A stretch of DNA of 64,000 nt from Myrica gale (GCA_963930655.1 OZ005610.1:14203001-14267000); one strand, 5' to 3'. Positions 11,800 to 23,287 are shown, counted from the first letter of the stretch. The notes: generated from the sequence alone by a model not told the origin. Program-made: numbers and translations.

Positions 11800-12047
11800 C
11801 AAAGCCAAGAAAAGAGAAACACAAAGAGGAGAGGAGAGAAACCGAACCAAAAAGAGAGAAGGCAAACCGAAAGAGAGAAAGTGAGAACCAAGAGGGGAAA
11901 CCGAAGATCTTGAGCCAAAGAGTGAGGTTTTGAGCTTGAATCAAAGGGGAAGCTCGGGTAAGAGGAAGAAAGAGAAGGAAGAAGAAGAAGGAGAAGAAGG
12001 AGGTGAAGAAAAAGGAGGATTTGTGCAAGGAAAAAGAATACAACAAG
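11800..12047 (+). promoter_or_regulatory. GA-rich leader with splice-donor-like end, LTR A forward
   Basis: A strongly purine-rich tract (GAGA, GAAGAAG) closes at AACAAG|GTAATA (donor at 12048). The same arrangement occurs in LTRs B and C and in the reverse A copy, which suggests the transcribed leader of the LTR RNA. No clear TATA box is visible before it. ORFs read through this tract are compositional. Confidence 0.5.
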
Positions 12048-13820
12048 GTAATATATGGATCTCACTTCTTCCTTGCTGGCCGAACCCTTTAGGTAGTTGG
12101 ATCTTGGATTTTTATGTTGTATTTTGGTTGGATTTTGATCATGGTTATGTGTAAGTGTTAGATCTGGCCATGCATGCTTTAGATCTAAGATTGAATGTTG
12201 GAAAATGTAAGAAATGGACAATGTATGTTAGATGGAGTTAGATCTAAACCTAGGATATGTTTTGTTGGATGTAAGTTGGATATTCCCTAGATCTATGGTT
12301 GTTGATGTGTCTAAGGTATAGATTTGGTCATGTTGGTTGGATATGATGAAGGTATGGGATTAATGCATGCAAGTTAGGTTATAAAATGCAAGGATATGCA
12401 TGTTGTGATTTTTAACATAAAGGGTTGTGTTATTTGGATGATGGCCGAATATGGTATGCCCTAGATCTTCAAATATAATGTTGTTCAAGTGTAGATCTAG
12501 TCATGTTGGTTATGAATGATGAAGATATGAAGTTGATGCATGCAAGATAGGTTATAAAAATGCAAAGGATATGCATGTTGTGATTTAAGTATGGGAAATG
12601 TGATGTTTTGGTGTATGGCCGAACCATGTGTGTCCTAAAACCTTGAGAATGATTTTATATATGCTTGGATCTGTTGGTTGGCCATATTATGTATAAGATT
12701 AGTAATCTATTGCATGAAAATCAACCTTGAAACGTGAAGAATGCATGCAAAGCAAAAGAACCGAAGAAAACCTAGTGGTGTTGTGATATTTGGTGTTGGC
12801 CGAATAATGCTATGAGTGATAACTTGTGTTGTGTTTTGATTTTTAGATCCTAAGTTGTGAAATTGTGGGACGGAGGATGGGATCACCATTGGAGATGAAC
12901 TTGTAATTAAAGAACACATAAAATTGGTATTGGCCGAATGCCATAAGGAAGAGAAACCCGATTTGCAAGCTTTGTAACAATTGGAAATTTTATTTGCTTG
13001 TGATGAATAAATAAAATTAGGATTGTGGCCAAACAAATTAAAAGATGTTAAGGCTTAAAGGATCGAGTTAAAGGATTAACAAGCCTTGTGATGTTAAGCA
13101 TGGATTAAGGATTCAATTAGAATGATTTAATGTTGGCCAAATCCTATTTAGGGCAGAGTGAGACGTAATCGTAATGAGATGTATATCAAAGCTAAGGATT
13201 AGAGAGCCTTGACCTTATGAGGAGAAAAATGTAAACCCTAATCAAGGTTAATGTCTCGGATTGATAAAGGTTTAATATCCAAGCCAAGGGTTGTTAATGA
13301 TTAAGGTTAGTGATTTATTCAGGTAAAGATTTAACCGAATACAGGAAATAAAAGAGAGACTTAGGTTTAATCCTAAATCCGTCAGTTGTTGATTAGAACC
13401 ATAATCAAGATACCTATAAGTATATGTGCATAGATATTATAATGCAATATTAAATAATTAAATGACCTAAGTTTTAAATATTAGTTAAAGAATAAATTAA
13501 ATAAAATATTTAATGATTAAAAGAATTATATTGATATATATATATATTATAAAAAAAAAAGAAATATAATATAGTTGCCATTCGGAAATGTTCCGACGAA
13601 TGGAAGGTACGAAGTCAAGTGATGAACGGGAAGTTCAAGATGGATTAAGAAATATCCGGCAACTATATTATACCATTAAATTAAGTAATGAGTAGAATTA
13701 TCGCTACTTGTCCTTAGTGGACTTCAAGATAGGACTGTCGGGTAATTCGTAGGACCGACACGTACCAATATGGTTTCATCTATACGCAGTACATTGAAAG
13801 ATTGAACCTATTCCTTGTAG

Positions 13821-13862
13821 GCGAGGAGCCAAGTGAGCAAAGGAGAATTTGCGAGGAGTACT
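13821..13862 (+). ncRNA. Putative 42-nt micro-exon, LTR A forward
   Basis: Bounded by acceptor-like CCTTGTAG (ending 13820) and donor-like GTAAGTG (13863). The reverse copy has the same 42-nt length and the same bounds. Splicing is inferred from the sequence only. Confidence 0.4.
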
Positions 13863-13890
13863 GTAAGTGAATCTTACCCCTTTTGGAAAA

Positions 13891-14912
13891 CTGGAATGAT
13901 ACACTGCATGTTTTATTGTGCATGGCAAGATGTTTTTAATATATATGTAATGTATTGCATGGAGAATGTTTCAAGTACGCATGATGTTTCGAACATGTCA
14001 TCATGATCATTTGCATGAACGCATGAGAGACGTTTTGATGCAAATGAAATTACGATGTTTTCAAGAGTGGCATGGCATGTTCATTGCATAGAAAACATGA
14101 AAAGTTGTTTTATGCAAATGAAAGAGAATTTATGTTATGATTAAGCCCGGAGGCTTTGGTTGAACACGTACTAAGTTAAGTGAGGTTCGACATCCATGCC
14201 GAGGGACGTTGTTCGTGAAGGATGGATGGATGGAACCTGAGACATCCATGCCGAGGGACGTTGTTCGTGAAGGATGGATGAATGGACGCCCATACCGAGG
14301 GACGTTGTTCGTGAAGGATGGGTTAGTCCGTGAGGTATGTGCAACCACACCGAGGAACGTTGCTCGAGAAGGTGTGGCGCCTCCAAGGGTCGTGTCTAGC
14401 CATCAAGCCTGGGGCCACTTCAAGGGCTAGCTCGACCAGATGTAAGGTCTCCAAGGGAATTCGGGGATAGTTCCGAAGGGAACGCACAACCCTGACTTCA
14501 GGGGTCAAATGGAGCGAGCCCACAAGTAAGAGATACGAAATGGTTGTGAAAAGGCCAACAGTGGCACAAGTATGAAATGAATGATTTTCAAGGGCCAATG
14601 GCCAATTTTATAAGCAAAAATGAAAGAAAGATTTTCAAGGGCCTGGGGCCAATTTCGAGATTTGAAATGCATTTGAAAAGGCCAAGAGTGGCAAGAGATT
14701 TTAGTGCATGGCATGTGCATCACGGAGCATGCATATGCATCATGGCTTTTTATGCACTAACTCATGAATTACAGTTTTGCATTTCTTCTCTTATCGCTAC
14801 AGTGTATTGAAGTAAGTATGCTTTTAAAGCTATGTTTTATTAAAGTTCATGTTTCAACTGTTGTTCCTTACTGAGTCTTTCGACTCATAGTTTGTAAATC
14901 GAATCATTCCAG
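13891..14912 (+). ncRNA. Putative structured RNA domain, LTR A forward
   Basis: Opens with CTGGAATGATAC (13891-13902) and closes with GAATCATTCCAG (14901-14912), complementary over 11 of 12 bases. Inside, in order: an ATTTGCA/TGCAAAT hairpin (14009-14015 with 14039-14045); a series of long-armed hairpins (14183-14431); GTTCC/GGAAC (14470-14483); CCCTGA/TCAGGG (14490-14503); and TGAGTCTTTCGACTCA (14872-14887). The same elements occur in the same order in the three other LTR copies. A role in splicing, packaging or stability is inference. Confidence 0.5.
14183..14431 (+). repeat. Tandem stem-loop units with compensatory arms
   Basis: Four units share the core CCGAGGRACGTTG...CG-GAAGG while their flanking arms differ and still pair. 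Unit 1: CATCCAT 14191-14197 with ATGGATG 14222-14228, plus AGGTTC/GAACCT outside. Unit 2: CATCCAT 14243-14249 with 14274-14280. Unit 3: CCCAT 14289-14293 with ATGGG 14318-14322, plus GGAC/GTCC. Unit 4: CCACACC 14345-14351 with GGTGTGG 14371-14377. A fifth unit with a different loop pairs CTAGCC (14397) with GGCTAG (ending about 14430). Confidence 0.7.
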
Positions 14913-15301
14913 ATCCACAAGATAACTGGGGAGCAGAGGAGTATCTCACGTAGAAATCCTGGAAGTTTGGGGATTGGAGCCGGAGTTGGTGAACTCCGAG
15001 GTAGCACTTGGGAGTGCTGGTTTTGATCAAGTGGCAGTATGTTGCCCTAGTACGTTTTGTATAAGTTGCGAACAAGATGCAATGTATAGACTTTTATGAA
15101 TTATGATGTGTATACCGAGAGGTTATGATCATTGGGCTTGTATCTCAGCCAACATGTGGATCCTGAGTGAGCCATCCTATGTGTATAAAAAAAAAAAAAA
15201 AAATTCTGCTGTAAGAGTTAGTGTAAGCGCTGGAGTGTTCCCGGGGAATGCTCGCGGCTGTCACGGTCCCTGCGGGATGGCGTTCGGGGCGTGACACATA
15301 C

Positions 15302-15530
15302 GGTCAAGCTAGCACACCTTCTCGCATTCGTCCTTCAGTGGCTAGACATGACCCTTGGAGGCGCCACACCTTCTCGAGCAACGTTCCTCGGTGTGGTTGC
15401 ACATGCCTCAAGGACTTACCCAACCTTCTCGATCAACGTCCCTCGGTATGGGCGTCCTAGGTTCCATTCATCCATCCTTCTCGATCAACGTTCCTCGGTA
15501 TGGATGACGAACCTCACTTAACTTGGTACG
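15302..15530 (-). repeat. Stem-loop units, reverse LTR A copy
   Basis: Minus-strand equivalents of the hairpin series. CATCCAT/ATGGATG, CCCA/TGGG with an outer GGAC/GTCC, CCACACC/GGTGTGG and CTAGC-CAC/GTG-GCTAG are all present. The core is CCGAGG-ACGTTGATCGAGAAGG. The last unit ends next to the nested insertion. Confidence 0.65.
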
Positions 15531-15837
15531 GATCTGTCCCCAAGCCCCCAGCTTAATCATAACATAAATTCTTTCTCATTTGCATAAAACAACTTTTCAT
15601 GTTTCTATGCAATGAACATGCCATGCCACTCTTGAAAACCTCGTAATTTCATTTGCATCAAAACGTCTCTCTCATGCGTTCATGCAAATGATCATGCTAT
15701 GACATGTTCGAAATACCATGCGTACTTGAAACATTCTTCATGCAATACATTTCATATGTATTAAAAACATCTTGCCATGCACAATAAAACATGCAGTGTA
15801 TCATTCCAGTTTTCCAAATCGGGTAAGATTCACTTAC

Positions 15838-15879
15838 AGTACTCCTTGCAATCTTCTCGGTTCTCACTTGGCTCTTCGC
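15838..15879 (-). ncRNA. Putative 42-nt micro-exon, reverse LTR A copy
   Basis: On the minus strand it is preceded by TTTGTAG and followed by GTAAGTG, as in the forward copy, and has the same length although several bases differ. The complementary 12-mers are at 15798-15809 and 10240-10251; the nested LTR now separates them. Confidence 0.4.
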
Positions 15880-17814
15880 CTACAAAGAATAGGTTCTTTC
15901 TCAATATACTGAGTATCAGATAAAGAATATCGATACGCTTCGGTTCTATGAACTGTTTAAGGAAACCTAATGTTGATGGTGTCGTCACATAGGACCAGGG
16001 TGTCGACACATCGCACGACTTCTCTGCTTGTTCACTTCTTAACCTTATACTTCCATCAATCACGATGGTTCCCAACAGAGCATACAACGTATCATATACC
16101 ATCTTAGTTTCAAAGTTCATATCTGAAACTTTACGTGAAATTATACATTAACTTCATAATACTATAAATCTCTCGATCACTCAAATCCTCATTCATTCCT
16201 CCAATTTCAGCTACTGATTAAAGCTTAGATTATCTAATCACTTATCTCCATTGTAATTTATTTCCATTCTTACTTAGAACTCTTATCAGCAAGCTAATCG
16301 TACTAAGATTCAAGTTTAACAATTTCCTTCATTTCGTGCATTAAGATTAATCGTTTCTAAATTCATCACTTCCCATGCCTGATTGACCTGTTTACATTCT
16401 TCTATTTCATATTCGCATAGTATAGTTAAGGCTTCTTCTATCCTTACAACTTGACTTCCGTTTTGTCTCATAAGGTCCGGCCAGCACCTAATTATCTTAC
16501 TTGCAATTTCCATTCATAGCTTTGATACTATTAGACTCTGTTATTCATACTAACTAATGCCACCCGAACCATTGAACCACATCATTCATGAGTTTATTTA
16601 TGTGTAAGACGACTTATAACATAAGACCTAGGTTTGATCATTCGGCCAAAATCTTGATTCCCCAAAGTACTTGTAACAAACTGTCCTTCGATACGTGTAA
16701 GGTTTCTGTTTTCACCTTCTTCGTGTCCAATTCGGTTAAATCTTTACCTGAATAAATCACTAACCTCAACCATTAACAACCCTTGGCTTGGATATTAAAC
16801 CTATCAACCCGAGACATTAACCTTGATTAGGGTTTGTATTTTCTCCTTATGTGATCAAGGTTCTCTTGCTATCCATATCCTTACAATTACACTTCACTTG
16901 CATTCAATAAATTTCGGACAAAGCTCATTCATCCCAATTGCATCCTTAATTCATGCTTAACATCACAAGGCTTGTTAATCCTTTTACCTCGATCCTCTAA
17001 GCCTTAACATCTTTTAATCTGTTTGGCCACAACCCTAACTTTATCTATTCATCACAAGCAAACATAATTTCCAATTGTTACAAGCTTGCAATTCGGGTTT
17101 CTCTTCCTCATGACATTCGGCCAACACCAATTTTATGTGTTCTTTAATTACAACTTCATCTCCAATGGTGATCCCATCCTCCATTCAACAATTTCACAAC
17201 CTAGGATCTAAAAATCAAGACACAATCCACAAGATATCACACATTGTATCATTCGGCCAGCACATGTATTCATCCAAATAATTAGGTTTTCTTTTGAATC
17301 TTTTGTTTTGCATGCATCCTTCACATTTCATAATTATCTATCATGCATTAGGTCATTAATCTTCCACAAAACATGGCCAATATCCAGATCTAAACATATA
17401 CAAAACTATACATGAAGACCTAAGCATATCATATTCGGCCATACATCAAAGTGTCACATTTTTCATGCTAAAATTTATAATATACATATACTTTGCATTC
17501 ATGACCCATCTTGCATGTATTAAATTCATACTTTCATCATACATGATCAACATGGATCTAGGGAGATTTACAACTTACTACCAACCAAACTTAACATAGA
17601 CTTAGATCTAACTTCCTTTAACATACATTGTTCTCCCTTTGTATTTTTCTTAACATACAACCTTAGATCCAAGACATACATGGCCAGATCTAACACTTAG
17701 ACACCTTAAGATTTCATAAATATTCAAGATCTAACCAAAATACAACATAAAAATCCAAGATCCAACTACATGAAGTTCGGCCAACAAGGAGAAAATGGTA
17801 AACCCGCATTTTAC

Positions 17815-18050
17815 CTTAGTGTTCCCTCGTTTTCTCCTTGCTTTTCCTTACAAAACCTCTCCTTTTCATTCATCTCCTTCTTCTCCCTCTTCTTCTCCCT
17901 TGTCACACGGGTTTCCCCTTGGTTCAAGCTCCAAATCCCACCTTTTGGTTTAAAGTTTTGGTTTATCTTCTCCCTTGGTTCTCTCTTTCTCTCTTCTTGG
18001 TTCGGTTTTCTCTTCTCTTCTCTTGGCTTTGTGTTGGTCGACCAAGGTAG
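17815..18050 (-). promoter_or_regulatory. GA-rich leader, reverse LTR A copy
   Basis: Purine-rich on the minus strand, ending at ACTAAG|GTAAAA (donor near 17814). It corresponds to 11800-12047 of the nested copy, with many indels. Confidence 0.45.
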
Positions 18051-18269
18051 CACAAATGAAGTGAAGTGACACAAATAAAGTGAAAAGGGAGTGCGATGGG
18101 TGTGAAATGAAAAGCCAAAAAGCAAGGGAGCATGAACTTGGCCTTAGGTTCGGTCAAAGGGGAGTTTTTCTTGCAAATTTACTTGCATCCAATTGTCACA
18201 TCTTGTCCCCTTGTCTCCCTTGGTTTAGAACTAGTCTAGTTCACTTGGTTGAAATCCAACTAAATGGGT

Positions 18270-18870
18270 TCATGGTTACTTAATGGGCTTGCTAATCCAA
18301 CATCATAATTCAAGGCCCATTAGGCTAAACCTTAATTCCAATCACAAGCCCAATAACACCAATCCTTATAGCTAGGCCCAATATCATGAATCATTGAAAC
18401 TAGGCCCATGACCTAAGTCCTTAAAGCCCAACACAATTTAATGGCAGCCCATCATCATAGTTTAAAGCCCATTATCATTGGTCCAAGGCCCAACATCACA
18501 AGCTTAATTCTAATTCATAAGCCCAAAGGCTAAGGCCCAACAACTTAAATCCTTAAAGCCCAACAACCCAATTCCAAAGGCCCATCATCATGAACTTCAT
18601 GGCAGCCCAATACCATGACTTTAAAGCCTATTTTCATGATTATTTTAAAGCCCATTATCATAAATTTAAAGGCCCAATATCCACTTAATATTCTAAGTTT
18701 TATAGCAGCCCAATATCACAATCCAAAGGGCCCACTATCTAAAATATTAGGGCACATAAACAAAATTTCAATGGCCCAATTACACCTAATATTCGGCCAA
18801 GTAGGAGTAGCCCATCATCAGCCCATTGCCTTAGGTTTTAAAGCCCAACATAAAATTCTTAGCAGCCCAA
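18270..18870 (-). repeat. TGGGCY cluster, reverse LTR A copy
   Basis: Dense GGCCCA and AGCCCA motifs on the plus strand (TGGGCY on minus), at least 25 in 600 bases. It has the same position relative to the LTR start as 10880-11400. Confidence 0.65.
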
Positions 18871-19098
18871 TAACATCATCCATAAGATAATCCTTCTAAA
18901 ATAATCAAGGATATTGAAAAGAAATAAAAATTCAGCAACTTAAAGTTGGCTACCTTAAAATTTAAACCTCTTCCATTGAAATTCCATAATGCTCATTAAA
19001 TTTAGATCATACCATGGCCTCCATTAATTCAAAACAAATAACCAAATCCTTAAGCTTACAACGAAGTACGTACTGATTTTTTGGGGTCTCACATCATC

Positions 19099-20469
19099 AT
19101 AAGATGAGCGGGAAGTTTCGGTAATTCACAAGGGTTTTAGAATTAGAAGTAAATGATTCCTCTAGTCCCCAATTTTGAATGGTGATCGTCCATTATATTC
19201 TGAGATGTTGAAAGATATTGCCCACTTTGAAAAGTCAATTAACAAACAATACTCTTGAATGGAGCATCATTTAGCAAGTATCAAGTGGTCATGAAGTCGA
19301 TACTTGTTTTAAATCTATGCATAATTTTACCATTATCTTGCTAATTTGTTATAATGTTGCTTTTTTGATATGTCTGGTTCAAAGACAACTCTTCACAGTT
19401 GTTGATGTCAATTTCTTATCACTTTTGTCACGAATAGCATTTATATGTGAGTACAACCTAATTTATTCTTCTACCATGTTTCATTGGGGACGAGGATGGG
19501 TTTTGGTGGTGTGAGAAATCCTGCATTTATAATATCTAAGATTGGGATGGAATCCATAAATTTTCTTGATTACTATGTAAGCATTTTTCCTCTCGTATGT
19601 GAGTATAGCTTTTCTTATTATTTATAATCTTAATTAACCATAATGAACGAATTTTTCATATACATTGACTTAACATACTTCCTGCATAATTAAGCAGCTA
19701 TTTGATTTCACAGATTTGGAGGGCTCACTGTGTTGTACTACGGTGGGTCTTGGGTGTATTCCGAACATTTTCTCATTATTTGGGAAGTTACTAATGCTTG
19801 CAAGGTCGATTTGGATTAAGTGCAATCTTCTATTTTTTGTTAGGACTTGAAATTCTAGGCTTAGTTTTTTGTTTTTTACAGTTCCATAATTTAGATCTCT
19901 AGGTTTTGTAATTTGGGCTCTTCGTAATCGGAGACATGCCAGCTACATTTGAAACAGTTTGGCTTGTCATGTTTTGTATATTTTTATCTATAAATGAAAT
20001 CTTAATGAATTAGTCCAATGTATTTGTTTCCGTACATATGTCACCATTTACATTTTATACTATTCCGATTCAAAACATACTTAACCGGTACAAAATGTTT
20101 ATTAGCATGACAAAATTTCTTATAGTGGTTAATGGTTAAAGAGACTTTATTAGCATGACAAAATGTTTTTAGACCACCGTATGAATTTGGCATTTTTTTG
20201 ACCATCGTGTTTAGACTTTATTAATTGTTAAAGAGACTTTATTAGCATGAAAAAATAAAAAGTACTAAATAAAGACCGCATAATAATAGCAAACTCTCAT
20301 TACTAACCAGCACAACAAATTCCAAATTACTTGCATACTATTCAACACCCATGCATACAAAAAATCAGATACATTTGGAACCCAATATAACTAATAATCC
20401 TAGAACTCGTGACTAAAATAAAAAGAATTAGATGAATATAAGTGAAGGAAAGAGGCGTGTAGAGGGAGA
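19099..20469. other. Intergenic DNA, no gene recognised
   Basis: Continues the sequence split by the outer solo LTR. Exon-like fragments may exist (an open stretch near 19480-19580 followed by GTAAGC), but I recognise no protein. Short repeats of TTTATTAGCATGA occur near 20100-20250. Confidence 0.35.
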
Positions 20470-20629
20470 CACACGTGACCAGAAAAAAGAAGCCGCATGT
20501 TTCACCAATTGTGGGAGGCGTTACAAACAAAGTTGGGGGTATGATGGTCTTTTCCTCCCCCAACACTTTGTTCACGCCACTTTCCCCCTTCCCCATTTCC
20601 TTATTGGGTTTCTTTTGTCACTCACGCAC

Positions 20630-20815
20630 ACAACAAAAGAGGAGAAGGGGAAAGCCGAGAAGTAGAAGAAAGAAGAGAAGAGGAGAAGAAGAAGATAGCC
20701 GAGGAGAAGAAGAGATGAAAGAAGAGAAGAAGAAGAAGAAGAAGGAAGAAAAGAGAATTGTTGTATAAGTAAAAGAAGGGTTTGGCTGCAGTAGGAAGAA
20801 CTAAGAGAAGCCAAG
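20630..20815 (+). promoter_or_regulatory. GA-rich leader with splice donor, LTR B
   Basis: GAAGAAG-rich tract ending at GCCAAG|GTAAGG (donor at 20816), a near-consensus plant 5' splice site. The ORFs reading EEEKKKKK here are compositional. Confidence 0.5.
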
Positions 20816-22650
20816 GTAAGGGTGTTGCTCTTTTGTGAAATTTTCATGAGAAACCGTGGATGTCATGGAGTGTTTGTTGGGTTCTGCTATTACCTCTTCT
20901 ATGCTATGCATGTTAGAATAGATAAAAATTTTGGAGTCTAGGATGTCATGCACGGTTAGATCTTGGGTTAAGGTTTCAAGGGCAACATTGATGTACCATA
21001 AGTGTATGATGGAAAGCCTGAAAGAGGAGATAAGGCATTGGCATTGGCTCGGTGAATATAGAATCGTTGTATTGTTGTATGTTTTTTATTTGTAGTCGTT
21101 AAGTAGAAGATTTTTTATAAAAATAGTTTGTTATGAGGTATTTGGCAAAATCTAAAATTTCTTTGCACATGCATGACCGGATATGTAATAGTTGTGACAT
21201 TGGGTGTTGTCCTTTTGATATTTAAATGGGTCGAAGTGCAAATGAGCTAGAGAGATGAGTGAAGTTGCTGGAAAACAAAACTGAGATTTTAAATCTAGAA
21301 AAATGGGTGAAGTTGCTGTATGAAGAAGGTTATGATAAAAAGGAAGAAAAATTGCAAGAAAAGAAAAGGGGATGTTTTACCTGTTGCGGAATTCGGGTAC
21401 ACTATGTTAGAGGGGCAGATTTGCTCCCCTGTTTTCATAGATGTCCCTGTTATTTTCAGCACCTCTTTTGGGGTTTAAATAGGTCCTTGAATGTTGATTA
21501 TGGCATGGAGAGATTTGAGTGATGTAATGGATAAAAGCTTTGAAGATTGGATGAATTCTGTGAGGTATAGTTGCCTGAAAAAATTTCCAGATTTGAGGAA
21601 GTGTGCATGACGGTGTTGCTGCCATAAGTGCTCTTGCTGTCAATGAAACTAGTAGATCGGGTATAGTTTGTTTATTTTTGTAACAAGCCACAGAAATAGT
21701 CTCAAGCATTCTCGAGTGAATTGTTGTTGTAAAAATAATAGAGGTCAAGGACATACTTGCTGGGAATTTAGAGCAGAAGGTTTATGTGAAAAGTTTCTAG
21801 GTTTCTGCAGAATAGCTATTTTGCATTTCCTATTACTGTGATTTATTTTATCTTTCGTTCTATGTCAGACTTTTATGTTATAGGCCTATGAAATTAAAAG
21901 ACTTTTAGCCATACTTCAGGTGATTTCGATTAATATTGATTTTTAAAAGTCCAGACGTCAAGCTATCAACAGCCTTGCACGACCAAATTTCTTGCTCATT
22001 CCATGTACATTTTAAGTGATTAGTTTAAGTCTGGTTTTTATGGGTCTGGTCTTGAATTTTAAGTTTATGAAAGAAGAGGATTTTAAGGAAAATTTCGTGA
22101 GATTTAGAGGTGTATTGAATAAGTTATGGTGTTTTGAAAGTGGAAGGCTGAGCTGGAGGCAGCAACAGTGTTACTCTAGGATTTTCATCTGCTATGAAGT
22201 GTTTCTGAAAATGTAAAGTAGTTCCAACTTTTATTATTTTTATCTTCAAGTTTGAGATATGAAATCATAGAAGTTTGAAAGTAATTTCATGTAATTTGGA
22301 GCCATGTTTTCTTAAGTTATGAATTTTTGAAGCTGGAGACGTCAAAGCTGCCAACTTGGACGCCCTCAGCAACTTGCATTTTCGAATAAATCTTTTGAGT
22401 GGCAAATGAGATCTAAATTACCTCAAATTTTAATAAGTTATAAGATGGAGTGTAAGGATCATTTTGGCATCCAAGTTTAATGGGTTCAGAAACATTAAGA
22501 TAAAGTTTTACATTTTAGAACTGCTACTAGCTAGTAAAGAAAAATGTGTGAATTACTACGATAAGTTTATTTTGAAATACATGATGATTTGCTGCATCAA
22601 GTACATCTCTTAAACATTTGAGTGACAACATTAATATGACTCATTTGTAG

Positions 22651-22682
22651 GCAAGGCACCACCATAAGCTCGAGTGGACAAG
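22651..22682 (+). ncRNA. Putative 32-nt micro-exon, LTR B
   Basis: Preceded by ATTTGTAG and followed by ACAAG|GTAAGTGG, the strongest donor of the four copies. The length equals that of the LTR C copy. Confidence 0.4.
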
Positions 22683-22711
22683 GTAAGTGGAAAAATTCTA
22701 TTTTTCGAAAA

Positions 22712-23287
22712 CTGGAATGATACACATCATGGATAATTGTCATCAAGCACGTCATGAGCATTTGCATTGATTTTCTCAAAAGGAAGAAAGATAAATTTTA
22801 TGCAAATGAAAGTACGATTTTATGCTATGTTATGATATGTTATGGGGCTAAATAAGATGGTCGGTACCGTACCTAAGTATGATAGGTGCATCCACTTCGA
22901 AGGACGAATGCGAGAATGATGGGTAGTCCTCGAGGTATGTGCAACCACACTAAAGGACGAATGCGAGAAGATGTGGATCTCTAAGGGTCATGTCTAGCCA
23001 TTAGGCCTGGGGCCACCTCAAGGTTAGCTCGACCAAATGACATGTTCCCGAGGGAAAGGTTCCGAAGAGAACGCATAACCCTGACTTCAGGGGTAAATGG
23101 AACGAAAATAGCAGCCCAAATAAGGACGAAAGAATTTTGAAGCAAAGTGCAAGTACAAGAGTCGCATACATAAACATGCATCAAATTTTAGCATTGGCAT
23201 GTATATATATACCTGTCATTCATGATCATGTCATGCATTTCCCTTACTGAGGCATTCGACTTATAGTTTTCAATTGTATCATTCCAG
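22712..23287 (+). ncRNA. Putative structured RNA domain, LTR B
   Basis: CTGGAATGATAC (22712-22723) and its exact complement GTATCATTCCAG (23276-23287) enclose ATTTGCA (22760-22766) with TGCAAAT (22801-22807), shortened hairpin units including CCACA/TGTGG (22945-22949 with 22972-22976), CTAGCC/GGTTAG, GTTC/GAAC and CCCTGACTTCAGGG. The TGAGTC hairpin is degraded to TGAGGCATTCGACTTA. The domain is only 576 bases here. Confidence 0.45.

Larger units (their letters stand above)
10621..15296 (+). mobile_element. Nested solo LTR, subfamily A, forward
   Basis: A 4676-bp LTR, TGTGAGACCCC to GGGGCGTGACA, flanked by a perfect CATAC duplication (10616-10620 and 15297-15301). It is inserted antiparallel into another LTR of the same subfamily. 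Its last ~0.9 kb is the inverted counterpart of 9862-10620, and its body is the counterpart of 15302-19093. No coding region or PBS lies inside, so it is a solo LTR. At about 4.6 kb it is very long for a plant LTR. The parent retrotransposon is not in the window and I cannot assign it to Copia or Gypsy. Confidence 0.92.
9862..19093 (-). mobile_element. Outer solo LTR, subfamily A, reverse, interrupted
   Basis: The plus strand starts TGTCACGCCCC and ends GGGGTCTCACA, so on the minus strand the LTR runs TGTGAGACCCC to GGGGCGTGACA. The target duplication TCATC is perfect (9857-9861 and 19094-19098). Removing the nested insertion 10621-15296 and its extra CATAC leaves about 4.55 kb. There is no internal region, so it is a solo LTR. 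In LTR order it holds a TGGGCY-rich block (about 18870-18270), GA-rich leader (18050-17815), micro-exon (15879-15838) and the structured domain (15809-15302 plus 10620-10240). Confidence 0.92.

Noticed and set aside
14130-14430. Overlapping ORFs on both strands over the hairpin units
   Set aside because: Open frames result from the tandem repeat; unit lengths of 47-52 bases are not multiples of three and arms covary as base pairs, not as codons.
9862-15296. A 5.4-kb DNA transposon with terminal inverted repeats TGTCACGCCCC ... GGGGCGTGACA
   Set aside because: The inverted ends come from two antiparallel solo LTRs. The perfect CATAC and TCATC duplications fit a nested insertion and not a single TIR element.
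20432-20847. Lys/Glu-rich and Ser/Leu-rich ORFs in the GA tract (also 11649-12221, 17770-18157 and 57847-58380)
   Set aside because: They follow the purine or pyrimidine bias of LTR leader sequence, occur on both strands and differ between LTR copies.
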